From the NCBI GenBank assembly GCA_002633025.1, contig NMRB01000016.1:984792-1048791 (forward strand): 64,000 nucleotides of DNA. Reading direction: 5' to 3'. Source of the DNA: Notospermus geniculatus. Lineage: Eukaryota; Nemertea; Pilidiophora; Heteronemertea; Lineidae. The position numbers and the translations under genes were made by a program. Every line of letters starts with the position of its first letter. The first letter of the stretch is position 1. The notes below the pieces were generated by a model. That model was given only the letters and a program-made list of their open reading frames with translations, was not told the DNA's origin and made no database searches. Of this stretch, positions 63,381-64,000 are shown in pieces.

Positions 63381-64000
63381 AAGTGTACCCAGGTTCGATG
63401 TCGTCAAGTGAAATTGTACCCTGGGTCCACTTTCTTTTTACAAACTGTACCCAGGTTCTGATTTAGAGACCTAGGGACGAGCTCATTCTCAAGATTTCGT
63501 CGGATACGTGAATTAGCGTATGTTGGTCCCAGGATCCTGTTGCTATGACCTTGGAGGAATTATACTGACAGGAGGAACAGCGAGCTAATTGCCCCTCTAT
63601 AATCCCTTTTTCACACCTCCCCAAACAATGGAACACACAGGCCCGCAGTGTTTGCCCAGCAATGACACATGATCAAACAAACCCATCATGGCCATGCACA
63701 ATGGCACATGCACATGTAGGCCTACATGGAAATGACACGTTTTCTTGTCTAGCTGGCGAGTTGATTAACTTTCTCTGTAACCATCCGAGGTTGAAAACTG
63801 TCCAGCTGGTCAAAAATAAAATTCTTCCAACTTCTCTTCTTTAGCTTTTTGCACGGCCAACTTGCAGCCACAATATCAAGTGACTTCACCGAGAACAACC
63901 TCGCCCCGAGGTCTCCAAATCAGAACCTGGGTACAGTTTGTAACAAGAAAGTGGACCCAGGGTACAATTTCACTTGACGACATCGAACCTGGGTACACTT
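63381..64000. mobile_element. long-armed inverted-repeat (foldback-type) element, right end at or past the window edge
   Basis: About 100 bases at 63381-63481 are the near-exact inverse complement of 63900-64000 (AAGTGTACCCAGG... against ...CCTGGGTACACTT). The arms enclose about 420 bases without a clear frame; a perfect 16-bp palindrome (CATGTAGGCCTACATG, 63713-63728) lies near the centre. Just outside the left arm CCTGGGTACAC forms a small hairpin with the arm start. The right arm reaches the last base shown, so the true end and the target duplication lie beyond it. Confidence 0.88.

Overview
This is a piece of animal nuclear DNA, not bacterial or viral. Coding sequence is sparse and split by GT-AG introns, most open frames are short noise, and non-autonomous repeats are common. 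Two genes can be recognised. One is the 3' half of a Pax6 gene (+ strand, five exons, 15752-18828): acidic linker, complete homeodomain and most of the Pro/Ser/Thr-rich tail. The other is the end of an ANKS1-type gene (ankyrin-repeat, SAM and PTB-domain adaptor; - strand, three exons, 58945 down to 41849), which encodes the C-terminal two thirds of the PTB domain and a short tail. The Pax6 tail, the intron pattern and the repeat content (a hAT-like MITE with ends CAGGCGCGGATCCAG, frequent ACATGTA words, tRNA-derived SINE fragments) suggest a marine deuterostome invertebrate, probably an echinoderm or hemichordate. That placement is inference.

Layout: 1-12381 has no recognisable exon and is either Pax6 intron or upstream DNA; a 52-base gap lies at 1314-1365. 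A 1314-bp near-identical tandem duplication (12382-15004) has a single N at its junction and may be an assembly artefact. The Pax6 exons follow; no paired-domain exon is visible. After the last recognised Pax6 exon the frame stays open for about 90 codons to a stop at 19098-19100, 25 bases before an AATAAA, which suggests an intronically polyadenylated isoform. From 19.1 to 41.8 kb I see no gene, only repeats (MITE 19457-19747, a tRNA-derived fragment at 28.1 kb) and candidate regulatory sequence (CRE plus TATA at 19.97-20.02 kb; three POU octamers at 26.27-26.67 kb). The ANKS1 terminal exon is at 41849-41998. Its 15.3-kb last intron holds a 229-base gap edged by a G-run, a 146-bp tandem repeat carrying CTCF-like motifs, and several MITEs. 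Two more ANKS1 exons lie at 57348-57485 and 58859-58945. The remaining DNA to 64000 is probably ANKS1 intron with a 621-bp tandem duplication and a long-armed inverted-repeat element cut by the window end.

Pax6 is a nuclear transcription factor and ANKS1 a cytoplasmic adaptor for receptor signalling, so no joint function follows from adjacency. They are convergent, with about 23 kb between their coding ends. I found no bacterial-style system, CRISPR array, autonomous transposon or rRNA gene. The most useful leads are the alternative Pax6 C-terminus, the compact ANKS1 C-terminus, and several apparently unnamed MITE or tandem-repeat families.
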